From Mimachlamys varia (lineage: Eukaryota > Mollusca > Bivalvia > Pectinida > Pectinidae), in NCBI GenBank assembly GCA_947623455.1, contig OX392532.1, forward strand, positions 25,642,792-25,706,791: 64,000 bases of DNA, in the 5' to 3' direction. The notes under the pieces were generated by a model. The model had not been told where the DNA came from. It made no database searches and saw nothing but the letters and a program-made list of their open reading frames with translations. How positions within the stretch are numbered: position 1 is the first letter of the stretch; each line of letters opens with the position of its first letter. The position numbers and the translations under genes were made by a program. Shown piece by piece: positions 1 through 10,333 of this stretch.

Positions 1-747
1 GTAAACCTGATTTCCTAAAATCTAAAATAGAAAAATATGGTTCAGCAGATTACTTACTTTCCATATAAATGCCACAACCTTATAATACTACACAACATTA
101 TATTGAGTGAGATGACCCTACTATGTCTGGTAAAACTTGCCCATGAACTTTAACCTCAGTGAAATGTGGTTACAGACACTGACTACATCAGTCTCTCCTA
201 TTATCTGAATAGGCGAGCTGAAAACTACCCTAAAATCAACCATATGTCAAGACCTATAAACTAATACATATTTATAGATTAACCAAATCTGTGCTGGAAA
301 TGTCACTAGACAATGCATTAAAAACACCATTTTTGGTCCAGTTGTCCAAATATTGCATAGCTTAATCATTGATTAGTGCAAATTTCATTCAAAGTACCAG
401 GTATCATTAAAATGCAGCTGTTGACTGTTTTAAGACTTTCCAGACAGCAAATATCTTATAAGAGTAAGCTATATGTAAAGCTACAAGCTATTACATGTAC
501 CTTGTTTAATGACAATAAACTGTGATTTAGCTTACAGCATCAGCTTTATACTGACAAATTGTTCGCGGTGTGGAAATTTTCACTTATTTTTCTGGCATAA
601 AATCTCCGCAAATACATCCAATAATATTATAGGTACACAGGGCAAAACAGTATGACTGGCAGTGCGAAAGTTTTCACACAATGAATAGTTTGAAGGCTAA
701 CTTAGCAAAAAAAAATCCATGTGTAAAAATACTGTCTTTTACAGTAC
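1..747. other. Last intron or 3' flank of the INPP5K-like gene
   Basis: This stretch lies downstream (minus strand) of the last firmly identified INPP5K-like exon, whose GT donor is at 747-746. It is AT-rich and no conserved coding segment is visible. One weak candidate for a terminal coding exon is 217-188 on the minus strand. It follows a TTTTCAG acceptor and would add nine residues (LAYSDNRRD) and a stop in the right phase. There is no conserved sequence to support it, so the true end may instead lie beyond position 1. Confidence 0.4.
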
Positions 748-3700
748 CTGAAACTCATTGCTCATGCCCATGAGGGTGTCTTTAACCTTGCTGATGTAAC
801 ACAGAACATATTTTCCTGGGTAGGTAGGTATATCTTTTTCCTTCCAGGTCATTGTGATGTTTGATTGGTCCTTATCCCCCTTGTTGCTCTCTGCGTACTT
901 GTAGCTGATGTAGTCATTGTATTTCGCAAAGTCAGCCTGCCATCAGGGAAAAAAAGTTTGTACATAGATTGATATTGCATGATGGCTTCCTATTAACTCA
1001 GTATTGATCTGGACTGTATTCACAGTATTATAAATGCAGTCAAGACCATCGGACAATAGCATGACGTCATGTTGACGTTTAGCAGCACTTTGCACATTTA
1101 TGTGTGGGATATTGAAAACATACATGATGTAGTGGTTATCTCATTTTAGCAATTTTTGCGAAGAAAGCATTCTGTTACTTTAAATGGTTTTATACATTAT
1201 CAATACATCATTGTGCTTTTTTATTTGAATCTAGTTATGCACCAAAATTAGTTATACAGTAATAAAAGCTGACTATAGCTTCTTTTGGTAGTTTGCGTTA
1301 TTTCTTTATAAAACGAGGTCATTCCACATGCAGATTTTGATATACCTTATATAATTTTGACGACGTGTACGTACAAGAAGAACATAATTATCATTCTCTA
1401 CATATCATTATTGATTATTGATTCTGTGTTGCTGTAACTTAGTATACTGTGTATTTTGTAGCTGTGTCAGCAGTTTAGTCCAAGTTCATTTATTTATTCT
1501 GGAATATTTCTGTGCCACAAGAACTATTTCAACCTTGATATGTGTGTATTTGTAAACCTTGAACTTTTGTACCGATATTACTCACCCTGTAGATGCCTAT
1601 CCAGTCCCAGGAAGACGAGGTGAGGTCTGGGTTGGTCCTGTAGGTATATGTAACGTCCATATCTTTACCCAGCTTCCACACGGACGGGACCTGGATTGTT
1701 ACGACGGGTGGGTTGGGTGGATGTGGAAACACCTGATGATGAAATAACAATTCTGTTGGTCATGTAGCTTACTTGCTGAGCCCATGCAGGTTCAGGACAG
1801 AAAAAGCCTGCACTACATCTCACTGCATGATTAAAAGGGGTGACTAATGTGGACCTGGCAGTTGCAAAGATATTAAACAAACAAACAAACAAATTAACTT
1901 TATTAGCAATGTAAAACTGTAACATGCAGGCTGTCACCCATCCAACTACATGTAATGACTACACTCACCATTGCTTAACTATTGTCAGCATGTCCCTGGG
2001 TTATACCACATGACTGAAAAAGCTAGCTTGCTGGTAAGACAGTATTCTCCCCTCTGAGAAGTCTCGTCCCTAAAGTTATGTTTGACTCATTAGTTAGAAA
2101 ATTGTGTATGTAATTGTAAAATGCCAAAAATCAACAGAAAGCCAGAACTTTCACCCTCCACTTTGTGAAATACAATGTACTTACTGGGAATTGAAACTCT
2201 GCTACGACAGGTTTGTGGTCACTTGTGGTGTAGGAAGGTAGAGATTTGTAGTACAACTGTTTCACACTGAGATCAAGGTTCTGGAAGGAGTCTTCGTGGA
2301 CCATCCACAGGATCCTGTCACACCAGGCCGGGACACGCTGCTTCTCGCTGCATATAACATTATCATTAATACAACAGCAGTATCATCACATTCCTGTGCT
2401 TATATGACAGAACAGTTGACCGTAAGGCTGGTGAGTAAGAAATGTCAATATTTAACCTTTAAATGAACATGTTGAATATTTCTTTGGCTCCTACTATAGG
2501 GTACTATGAATGAAATAGAATTTTGGTAGCTCCAGAAAGTTTTCATTGAAATGTAAAAATAAACAATATTATGCCAATATCGATAAAATTGAAAGAAATC
2601 TATAAAAAGAGGATAAAAGGGTTAATCTAAAACTGATCTTATGGGGGAGGTGGGAGCACCTGTATTAATATATCATGTGTCTTGGGGTAAAAACCAGTCT
2701 ACATACTTTTCCTTATAATAAATCTCTTTCAATATTTGAATGGTGGTAGGTTCTTTGAAAAAGTGCCTCCCACCCCTCCCCACATGGTTTATTCTGGAAC
2801 AGCCCTAATTATCACGAGGAACTTTCAGGAACACATCGACAAAATTTGCTGTTGTATGATATGTACACACCTTGTGTCATATATATCTGTGTCAGGGTCA
2901 AATTTGTAGGTTGGGGCAAATGTGATTGGTCCCTCTTCAAAGTCAGTGAATACCAGCCCTTCTTCTTTACATCTCAGAAGCTGAAAAGAAATGCACAATC
3001 ATCATTGATTTGAAATTGTATCTGTTAGCAAAATATTTTTCAATAGCGTAAGTTTTTCTTATCCATGTTGTATTGATCAATCATAGAATTTAGATTACAC
3101 AATAATGATTTATTTGTTTGTCAGCTATAATACCTGTTTAGTTCAACAACATTATTTTTATACTAAACCATAAAATAAATGTTTAACATTGAGAAAGAAT
3201 CTTGTAATAATTATTTTTTTTTATACTAAGTATATAGGTGTTCCAACAAACAGATTATCTCCCTTATATCAATAATCGCACATGACTACAATGACCAGGC
3301 CCCGGTTTCATCAACGTTCCTTAACTTAAGGAAACTCCTTAACTTGAAATTCTCCATAGGAAAGCATTACAGAATTTAAGGAGAAAATCCTTAGTTAATT
3401 TAGGAACTTTTCTTAGATTCTGTAATGCTTTCCTACGGAGATTTTTAAGTTAAGGAGTTTTCTTAAGTTAAGGAACATTGATGAAACCGGGGCCAGCATG
3501 ATGCTTGGACATTTGCCACCAACCTGATCTCTCTTGAGTAAGGCACTGTAATTTTTAGCTGCTATGTCTTTTTCAACATCTGACCTGCTCAAGTCATCTA
3601 GCCGGAAGTTCAGGTCTCCCATCCAAAACACATAGCTAGGAAAAATGAAATCATTAATGAAATATTTACTCTACATTTTCTTTCGCTGTCGTCTGTTGTC

Positions 3701-6700
3701 TTTCATTCCTAAATCAGAACATGTTTGTACAAAATGAATGCCACTGAATTTTGACAGTACTAGATGTGACAGGGAGTGACAGACCAGAACAGAAAGAACA
3801 TGTGCAACACTATATGCCCACACATCCCCGTCCTTGCACTCCACTTTTTCTCGATTTTGGTCAAATGTCATCTTTCACAGTAAATCTAGTGAAAATCTAT
3901 TTTCAAAATATTCAATTTGCTCTACAAATGCATAAACAATGGTTAATTTAAGTATCCTGTCTGCTTTTTGCCATGGAGTCAATAGCCAAGAACTTAAAGG
4001 CCCAATATACGTAATTTTTGGCAAAACTTGAAGCGAAAACCAAGCCTAATAACTTGGTGGGCCCCACCTGAATTATTTTCAATTCTTTGGATTTTTTTTT
4101 GTCAAGAGTTTCTTGTTAGTTACCGCTCAGGTTAACTTCGTTTTAGGCTTATTTTTGCATGGTTATCAACTGGATTTTTTTTTAGAATTTTTCAGAATCA
4201 CGAAAATTTTCCTGAAGTTACGTATATTGGGCCTTTAATAGATAAGTTTCCCATTATCTCAGGCACATACAAACCTCTTTGATTAGAATTAAACACATGC
4301 TACCAACATATTTATTCAACCTCCCCTGAAATGTGATAATTTCATAATATTACTAGGCAGAATTATGTCATTATCATCCTAAGTTTATCTAGAGATCAAT
4401 TATTATAGACTGCCTTGCTATTTTTCAAATAATTTAATCTTGTTTGAAACAAGTATTTTCATTGGCTTCAACATTTATGTTATCAGCCCATAACATAAAA
4501 AATGACGTCGCCGTTTATAACATCACTTTTGATTGGCTGATGCAGCAGCGTAATAATTTGTAAGAGAAAAGAGTTCATCAATAAAGTGATTTTTCGCAGG
4601 GTATAGATTAAATTATAAGAACATATCTCTACCCCGAAGACACATTTGAACTCTTCCAATTCAAAGTTTCGAATAGTTCATAATGAAATTGAAGGAGTAA
4701 ATGAGTTTAAAATGGCCTTGCTGGAGATTTATCAGTTAGCTCTTATAGTGGTGTTTGCAAATGATTCAAATAAATATGAAGAAGGGGCTGAAATATATTT
4801 TGTGGGTCACAGACGACCTTTACTGAATGAAAGCCATTACCATGGCATTTACACATCAGTGAGCGAAATACAGTATCAACTTACTCATGGTCTAGAACAT
4901 TGTCAACGTCTTTGTCCCGAAACTTCTGTGTGTCAAGAATCGTAAAGAAATCCTGCAATGTTAATAAAAATTATTTTAATAATTATTTTTTTTCAACAAA
5001 TGAAAGCAAAAATAATTTCAGGTAAGAAATAAATTCTTTTTATTTCACAATAGTTTAGACATTTTGATTATGATAGCTAATTAAAAAAAGAAGAAGAAAG
5101 ATTCGCAGCTAAAAAATATGATTTTGAAAAACATTACATAGCTTTAGATAAGATATAGTGTGTCCGTCTTTACTTTGCTTATACAAATATACTAGATCAT
5201 ATGTTTTTCAGACATACCTCAATACGTTCCATAGCATTGTTCATATGAGCTGCTAAGTGGGCGTTGACCATGATGAGGTTGACACCGTTGATATCAAACC
5301 TGACACTGACACCTCCTTTGTTGCCCTATATAAGAAAATAATAAGTTATTATCTGTATTAGATATTAAGCAAATACCCATATTTGTGCATTTCAATACTT
5401 AAATATTGAACTTATTTTGATTTCAATATTTTACCATATTTTGAAGAAAAAAATATATAATATGTATGCAAAACATATATGTTTGAGTAATATATTCCAC
5501 TGCTATGTACATGTATCAGGAGCCCCTTAATACAGTTTATCTTTTTTATCTTTTTAAGGAAATACTTAACACTGGGCAAAACAGATGCAGGGTGAATGGT
5601 TCACAATGAGAGAAAATGTTCTAACATAAAATATTGCAATACCTGGTTCTAGGATGGAAGGTATTAACTTTTCAAGTTTTTTTTTAAGTTTATACTGAAG
5701 CCTCAAAGAGATTCTTGTGTAGCCAATATTCCCAATAGGATGACAGTAAACTTACCCACCAGCCACCCATACCAGCCTTGGACCTTTCTGATTCTATGTG
5801 TTCATAGCTCAAAAGGTTCTCTCTCTTCACAAAGGCTAACGATAACAGACCCTGCATTCTTACAACTTTCACCTGGAAGTATAGAATGGACATGCAAATA
5901 TAGGTGATAAATGCATAAAGTGAACATTGTGCCACTAGTCCAATTAACTAGAACTCTGCAAAAATATATACATTCAAGGGTATTTTATAGCAATGAAGGA
6001 TTGTCATGCATTGAAAATTTGATACCATGTGATTGGTGTATGGAACATAAATTTCTCATGCGAGATCCTGATGAAAGTTGGCAAATCATAATTTTTTGTT
6101 AATAAAGCCATATGTGTTCATTCCATTATGAAATCAATGAAAAAACAAATCTTGCATAATAATACAAGAAAACTTTGAATCTGATCCTTAATGAGTATCC
6201 AATATTAATTTTTCAATATTTCAATGCAATATTTGAGCAGGCTAATTTTGTTGTTTTATTATCGTATCATACATATATATACTAACCCGTACATATCCTG
6301 TTTTTCCAAGAACGTTTGTTAAAGCTTTACTCCATCTGTTGTCTTCTGCATCTGCATCACCCGTACTCACTTCCTGTAGACTGTTAAGAAATGGAACAAT
6401 AACTAAATTTTCACAAGATTGAAAAGAAGACTTTACACATTCAAACTAGCTTTTGCACAAAGTTTTGGCATTATTATTTTTCTTTTTCAAACATTAACAG
6501 TCTAAGAAAATACCTAAGTCACCAATGATACATTGTACGTAACAGAAAAGAAAAGAGTTAAACTTTCTTCTAGCTAGTCTTTGAAGCTGGAAAGCAACTG
6601 TAATCGAATGTTCAATTAAAATCTGACTCACTTAGGTGGCAGTGTACAGAAGTCCATTGTGGCCATGGGTGATATTTTTGTACAATGAATAACCCCTATA

Positions 6701-8672
6701 ATAGCATGCTTATGAAAATCTAAAAAAAAAATAAAGGAGTAAAATTGGCTTAAGCATGATAAATTGGACTTTGTGGACTTCACATTTGTAAAAAGAGAAC
6801 AAAAGAATTTTGGTTAGAGATTAAAATTTTGACCCTTCCGAAATGGGTGTCTACACATGAAAAGCTTGCTTTACAGGAAGTGAAATTTTGACAACAGCAC
6901 ATGAGGGAAAATAGCGAAAAATCTAAACGTACGACCTATGCTGGGACAGATATAATTCTGCAACCAAGTTAGTAAGCTTTAATTTTAGATAGAACTTAAG
7001 AAAAAAATTCCTCTCTGCATAGGTCAAATTTTGTGTAAAAAACAGTGATATTTTGCATTTTTCGGTAATTTTTGATGTGGTAACCATGGTTTTCACACAA
7101 GTGCTATACATAGGATACATCAGTGTATACACTTCATAGTCCTTTTTATGAATTGGAAATGATATACAATTTACAAAAATGTGTACATTTACATCTATGT
7201 AAATGCAGTGCAGTTCACGGTTAAATCTCTGTGTTGACAATTCTCAGGCATTGGTCTTTTTTTCCATAAATCTCTAGATCTACTGTACACAGCTACCTTA
7301 ACTCCCCTCTTTTTAAATGTGTTCACCCTAACACCACAAACCTAGGTTTTAGCTCCCTGTCAATACAGGGAAGGCCTTGGAAACCATTTGTAGCGGAAAA
7401 GAAAAGAGAATAGTGTTATTCTATCAGGATAGAACCCTCCATTTTCAGGTTCCTAGTCAGACACGCTACCATTGAGCTGAAGAGAATCCCCACTATCTCG
7501 AAGCTAGAAGGCATCCATAATCTTACATATACAATTAATAATTATGTGCCACAGATTATCAGTAAAAATCTAATGCACTATAATATACCATTATAGTTAC
7601 ATTTAATTAAACTACAAAACAAAAAGAATTGTCTTGTTAGTCACTTTATTCAAGTGACACATTTAAACATAAAGTGATTTATACTAAAATTAAAAACATT
7701 TTCATGTTCTTTTATTTAAATGTTTCCTCGTATTACACGGAGCTCATTTTTTTTCAATGACTCTTGCTGCAAGGAGTTGAAACTTTTCAGTCTGGTGTAC
7801 TAGTTTAAAGTCTTTGGTTTCATATACATACAGTTCAGTCTTAAGTGATGCCTAAGTTGGATGCTTATATAATTAAGTCTAAGCATCCAAACAGCAGGGA
7901 TCATTTTGGGGCGAGATTTGGGGATTTTTACTCAAACTTTTCCTGAAAATCTCATTAAAATTTCAAAATATTATCACTTCATATAGAAAATCCCATAGAA
8001 ATTTTACTTATCTCACAAAAATCCCTCAAATTTTAAGAGCCAGAATTATCCCTGAAACAGGAATTAATACGATTATGATACTTACCCTATACCGTACATG
8101 TCAGGTAGCATTTTATAAGGTTTATCCAGCCCCAGGAGTTCTGTCATATCACCAGGAGGATCAGTTGTACCCACATTCCAGGTACACATGTACAACCTGC
8201 AAAGCAGCATTTAACCATTGTAATTTAATTATAGTAATTACAAGCATCTCTTGGAAGCCGTTAGGTATGGGAGTTATAATACAATATTGTAGGTTAAACT
8301 GTAACTTTATAAATATAACACATGCATAGAATTACTAAACAATTAACTGAATTGAATATGATTGTATGACTGAGCAGTAAATGAATTCCTGGAAATTAGA
8401 TGTTCTTCTTCCAGTAACTGACGAAGACAGTTTAACATGATTTGTTAGCATATATTAGTTACAATGTGATATTACAGTTTAATCCTAATGATGAAAAGGG
8501 CGTTTTGGGTTCATATACTGAAAAGACATTTCTTAATATTGGAAAGAGTATTTATCGTTATTTTTTTTCATAAAGTTTTATTTTTGTTTATTTTTTATTT
8601 AATATTTTTTTTTGCTCACCTAACTATCTTTGGTTTTGGTACCACTGCACTGTTTTTGTTTGAAGACGCCAT
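748..8672 (-). CDS. INPP5K: Inositol polyphosphate 5-phosphatase with SKICH domain (INPP5K-like), 11 coding exons, C-terminus incomplete
   Basis: Predicted enzyme removing the 5-phosphate from inositol lipids and soluble inositol phosphates such as PI(4,5)P2 and PI(3,4,5)P3. In vertebrates INPP5K acts at the ER and plasma membrane and dampens insulin signalling. Coding exons (minus strand, in gene order): 8672-8620, 8196-8086, 6380-6287, 5872-5756, 5325-5218, 4952-4885, 3635-3524, 2980-2871, 2347-2185, 1732-1586, 936-748. All junctions are GT-AG and phases agree, giving 424 residues before the last exon (human INPP5K is about 448). Visible family motifs: TWNVGT (23-28), WGNKGGVSVRF (125-135), NAHLAAH (146-152), FWMGDLNFR (187-195), PAWCDRILW (264-272) and TSDHKPV (299-305), which together are the catalytic signature. 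Residues 313-424 form a SKICH domain, with WDWIGIY and a final PGKYVLCYI segment. The start MASSNKNSAV is the first ATG before a GT donor. Membership of the SKICH-bearing subgroup is clear; assignment to INPP5K rather than INPP5J rests on the short N-terminus. Confidence 0.93.
3298..3494. mobile_element. Palindromic MITE with GGCCCCGGTTTCATC termini
   Basis: A 197-bp near-perfect inverted repeat. It begins GGCCCCGGTTTCATCAACGT and ends with the reverse complement, and the arms cover most of the element (about 85 bp each). It lies in the INPP5K-like intron just downstream of the exon carrying the GDLNFR motif. A fragment of the same family lies at about 19640-19677 (GATGAAACCGGGGCC). No coding capacity, so probably a non-autonomous DNA transposon. 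No convincing target-site duplication was seen. Confidence 0.8.
3998..4234 (+). mobile_element. TTAA-flanked MITE, copy A (internally deleted)
   Basis: Starts AGGCCCAATATACGTAA and ends TTACGTATATTGGGCCT, with TTAA directly on both sides (3994-3997 and 4235-4238). It shares its body with the copies at 19089-19471 and 60462-60826 but lacks roughly 145 bp of the middle. TTAA targets are the signature of piggyBac-type transposition. It is non-coding and sits in an intron of the INPP5K-like gene. Confidence 0.85.
4625..4711. repeat. Small palindromic MITE (CATTCACCCCTGAA family), degenerate copy
   Basis: About 87 bp matching the family seen best at 57818-57906 and 59782-59872: a segment related to ACACATTTGAACTCTTCCA, then a rough reverse complement ending in GAGTAAATGAGTT. 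This copy has lost a clear left terminus. Non-coding. Confidence 0.65.
7330..7500 (-). repeat. tRNA-derived SINE or tRNA pseudogene
   Basis: On the minus strand, GGGATTCTCTTCAGCTCAAT is followed by GGTAGCGTGTCTGAC and, after an arm-like segment, by GGTTCTATCC. These resemble the A box (D arm) and B box (T arm) of a tRNA. The 3' part runs on into non-tRNA sequence, as expected for a tRNA-derived SINE rather than a working tRNA gene. The copy at 9610-9670 has a related head. Located in an INPP5K-like intron. Confidence 0.5.
7888..8057. mobile_element. Short hAT-like MITE (CAGGGAT termini), copy 1
   Basis: Begins CAGGGATCATTTTGGGG and ends AGAATTATCCCTG. A diverged second copy lies at 39382-39539. 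The terminal CAGGGAT inverted repeats and a possible AAACAG repeat on both flanks suggest a hAT-type non-autonomous element. It sits just upstream of the second coding exon of the INPP5K-like gene in gene order, with no coding capacity. Confidence 0.55.
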
Positions 8673-9043
8673 TATTCTGTTTCTTTTGACGGAAACGCCA
8701 AATCAAAGGTAATCTTTAAAATTGCATTTGATCCCTCTTATACTTCATCCGACCTCAACACTCCAAAGCACAAGATTCACTTTGTAATGATCTAAATCAG
8801 CATCTGAAATATGAGCTTTTTAGGCCAAAACTGATTGTCATTTACGTTAATAGACATTGACAACATACTAACATATATGTTTAACAGTATTCTATATTGC
8901 AAAATGAATTATGTTGCTGTAACAGTACATAAAACCTGTTTTAAACAATCAAAGTATTTCCTTGAGCTGATAAAGTTAAAACCGGAAGTGTGAAATACGT
9001 TTCAGTTTCTGTCGCCAAACTCGTGATGTCATCAACTTCAGTG
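8673..9043. promoter_or_regulatory. Shared promoter of the INPP5K-like gene and RPL6
   Basis: About 370 bp separate the INPP5K-like start codon (minus strand) from the inferred RPL6 transcription start. Two inverted ETS/GABP-type motifs are visible: CCGGAAGTG at 8982-8990 and its reverse complement ACTTCCGG at 9053-9060, the latter inside the RPL6 first exon. Such sites are common in bidirectional, TATA-less animal promoters. Shared use is inferred from geometry. Confidence 0.55.
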
Positions 9044-9069
9044 CTCTCTTTTACTTCCGGTAGGGCAAA
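9044..9069 (+). other. RPL6: RPL6 non-coding exon 1 with 5'TOP start
   Basis: CTCTCTTTTACTTCCGG begins with a C followed by an uninterrupted pyrimidine run, the 5' terminal oligopyrimidine (TOP) tract expected on ribosomal protein mRNAs. It is followed after a few bases by a consensus splice donor (GTAAGT at 9070). The RPL6 coding exon starts with ATG immediately after an AG acceptor at 10332-10333, so an upstream non-coding exon is required, and this 26-nt segment fits. Exact start could be 9044 or 9046. Confidence 0.65.
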
Positions 9070-9599
9070 GTAAGTGGATCTTGCTACAAACTCTTGAAAA
9101 TAAATCCAAATATATCTGACTTATAATGGAACATCAGAAAGTCAAATCAAACTAAAAGCGTACACTAATATCTCAATTATATTGTGACGTTTTGATATTA
9201 ACCACCAGTTATCAGAAACCTTCTAAATCATTCGAAGAACTTGTGTATTTACCCATGTGAACATGTCGACTTGATGTTGTCTGCTTGTTAAAACTGACAA
9301 TGTGGACATTTCAGTGCATGTTTTATTTTACGTGACATTTGAACGAATGAAAGAAGAAATTAAGATGCTACATGAGCATTAATGTAAATGTCAATAGGCA
9401 AAATTCGATTAGTAAAGTTCTGAACTTGTAGTTTGTTTACTGTTCGATACCGTGCTCTACACGTTCATGTATGTAAACTGGCACGATTATGTATGCGAGT
9501 ATGTTTGTTTCACTGATAAAAGTAGCATTTTCCTTGTGCCCCTGCATTACTTGCATATAAAAGATGTGCTCTGCTTAGATTGCCTTGCAAGCGCGAGCT

Positions 9600-9670
9600 G
9601 TAGGGATATTCTCTTTAGTGTAGTCGGTAGAGCCAAGGGTGGCGGGTTCGAGCCCCAGCGACGACACTAT
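9600..9670 (+). repeat. Degenerate tRNA-like SINE head in RPL6 intron 1
   Basis: GATATTCTCTTTAGTGTAGT followed by CGGTAGAGCC resembles an A box, and GGGTTCGAGCCCC about 28 bp downstream is a near-perfect B box. The A-to-B spacing is too short for a functional tRNA because the anticodon arm is missing, so this is a SINE head or pseudogene. The head resembles the minus-strand copy near 7330-7500. Confidence 0.5.
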
Positions 9671-10333
9671 CTAAAGTATCTTCTATCATTTTCCTCGTCC
9701 TGTTACACTAGGATGATGAAGGGGGTTGGGTATCAGGTGTATCTTTTTCATGTGGTGATGTTGAAGGGAAGGGGCGGGCAGATATAAGTTGACATCAAAC
9801 TAAATTATAGAAAATATTTAAATAGTGGAGCCTGTGGTACGCTCAACAGGACATGTACATTGTATAATATTGCAGTATTGGTCAAATTTGATTTAAATGT
9901 CAATAATGTGCAACATGTTAATTTCATCATAGTTGCTGGAGTTTCTGTCCATAAATAAATCATTCTATAATGGGCCGCTTCATATATATATACGTTGTTA
10001 TTTGCCGGCAGAAACTCCTGCAACTGTGGTTTCATGATATGTTGGTAGACTCAAATCAGATTGGAAAGAATTTGCTGCATACATGTATTTCATTTTAAGC
10101 ACAAATATGAAATGTGTCTCCACCATTGTTCCAATTCGATTTGTCGAACCGATTTGTCTCAAGACCACTCGCTCTCCCAACAAATAAGGTTTGAAACTTA
10201 GCGGTGACAGAAAAATAGAGTTACATCTTATAGATTTTGTTTTTATCCATCTGATGAAACGAGATTTGTTACCTTACCTACAGAGCTTATGTTGTTGACA
10301 TTTGAACATGAAGATTATCTATTTATTTTTAAG

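Noticed and set aside
8488..8712. Hydrophobic 74-codon plus-strand ORF resembling a membrane peptide
   Set aside because: It consists of T-rich intron sequence and the antisense of the first INPP5K-like exon; hydrophobicity follows from poly-T composition.
9712..9780. Second C/D-box-like start (GATGATGA) in RPL6 intron 1
   Set aside because: No D box (CTGA) at a suitable distance.
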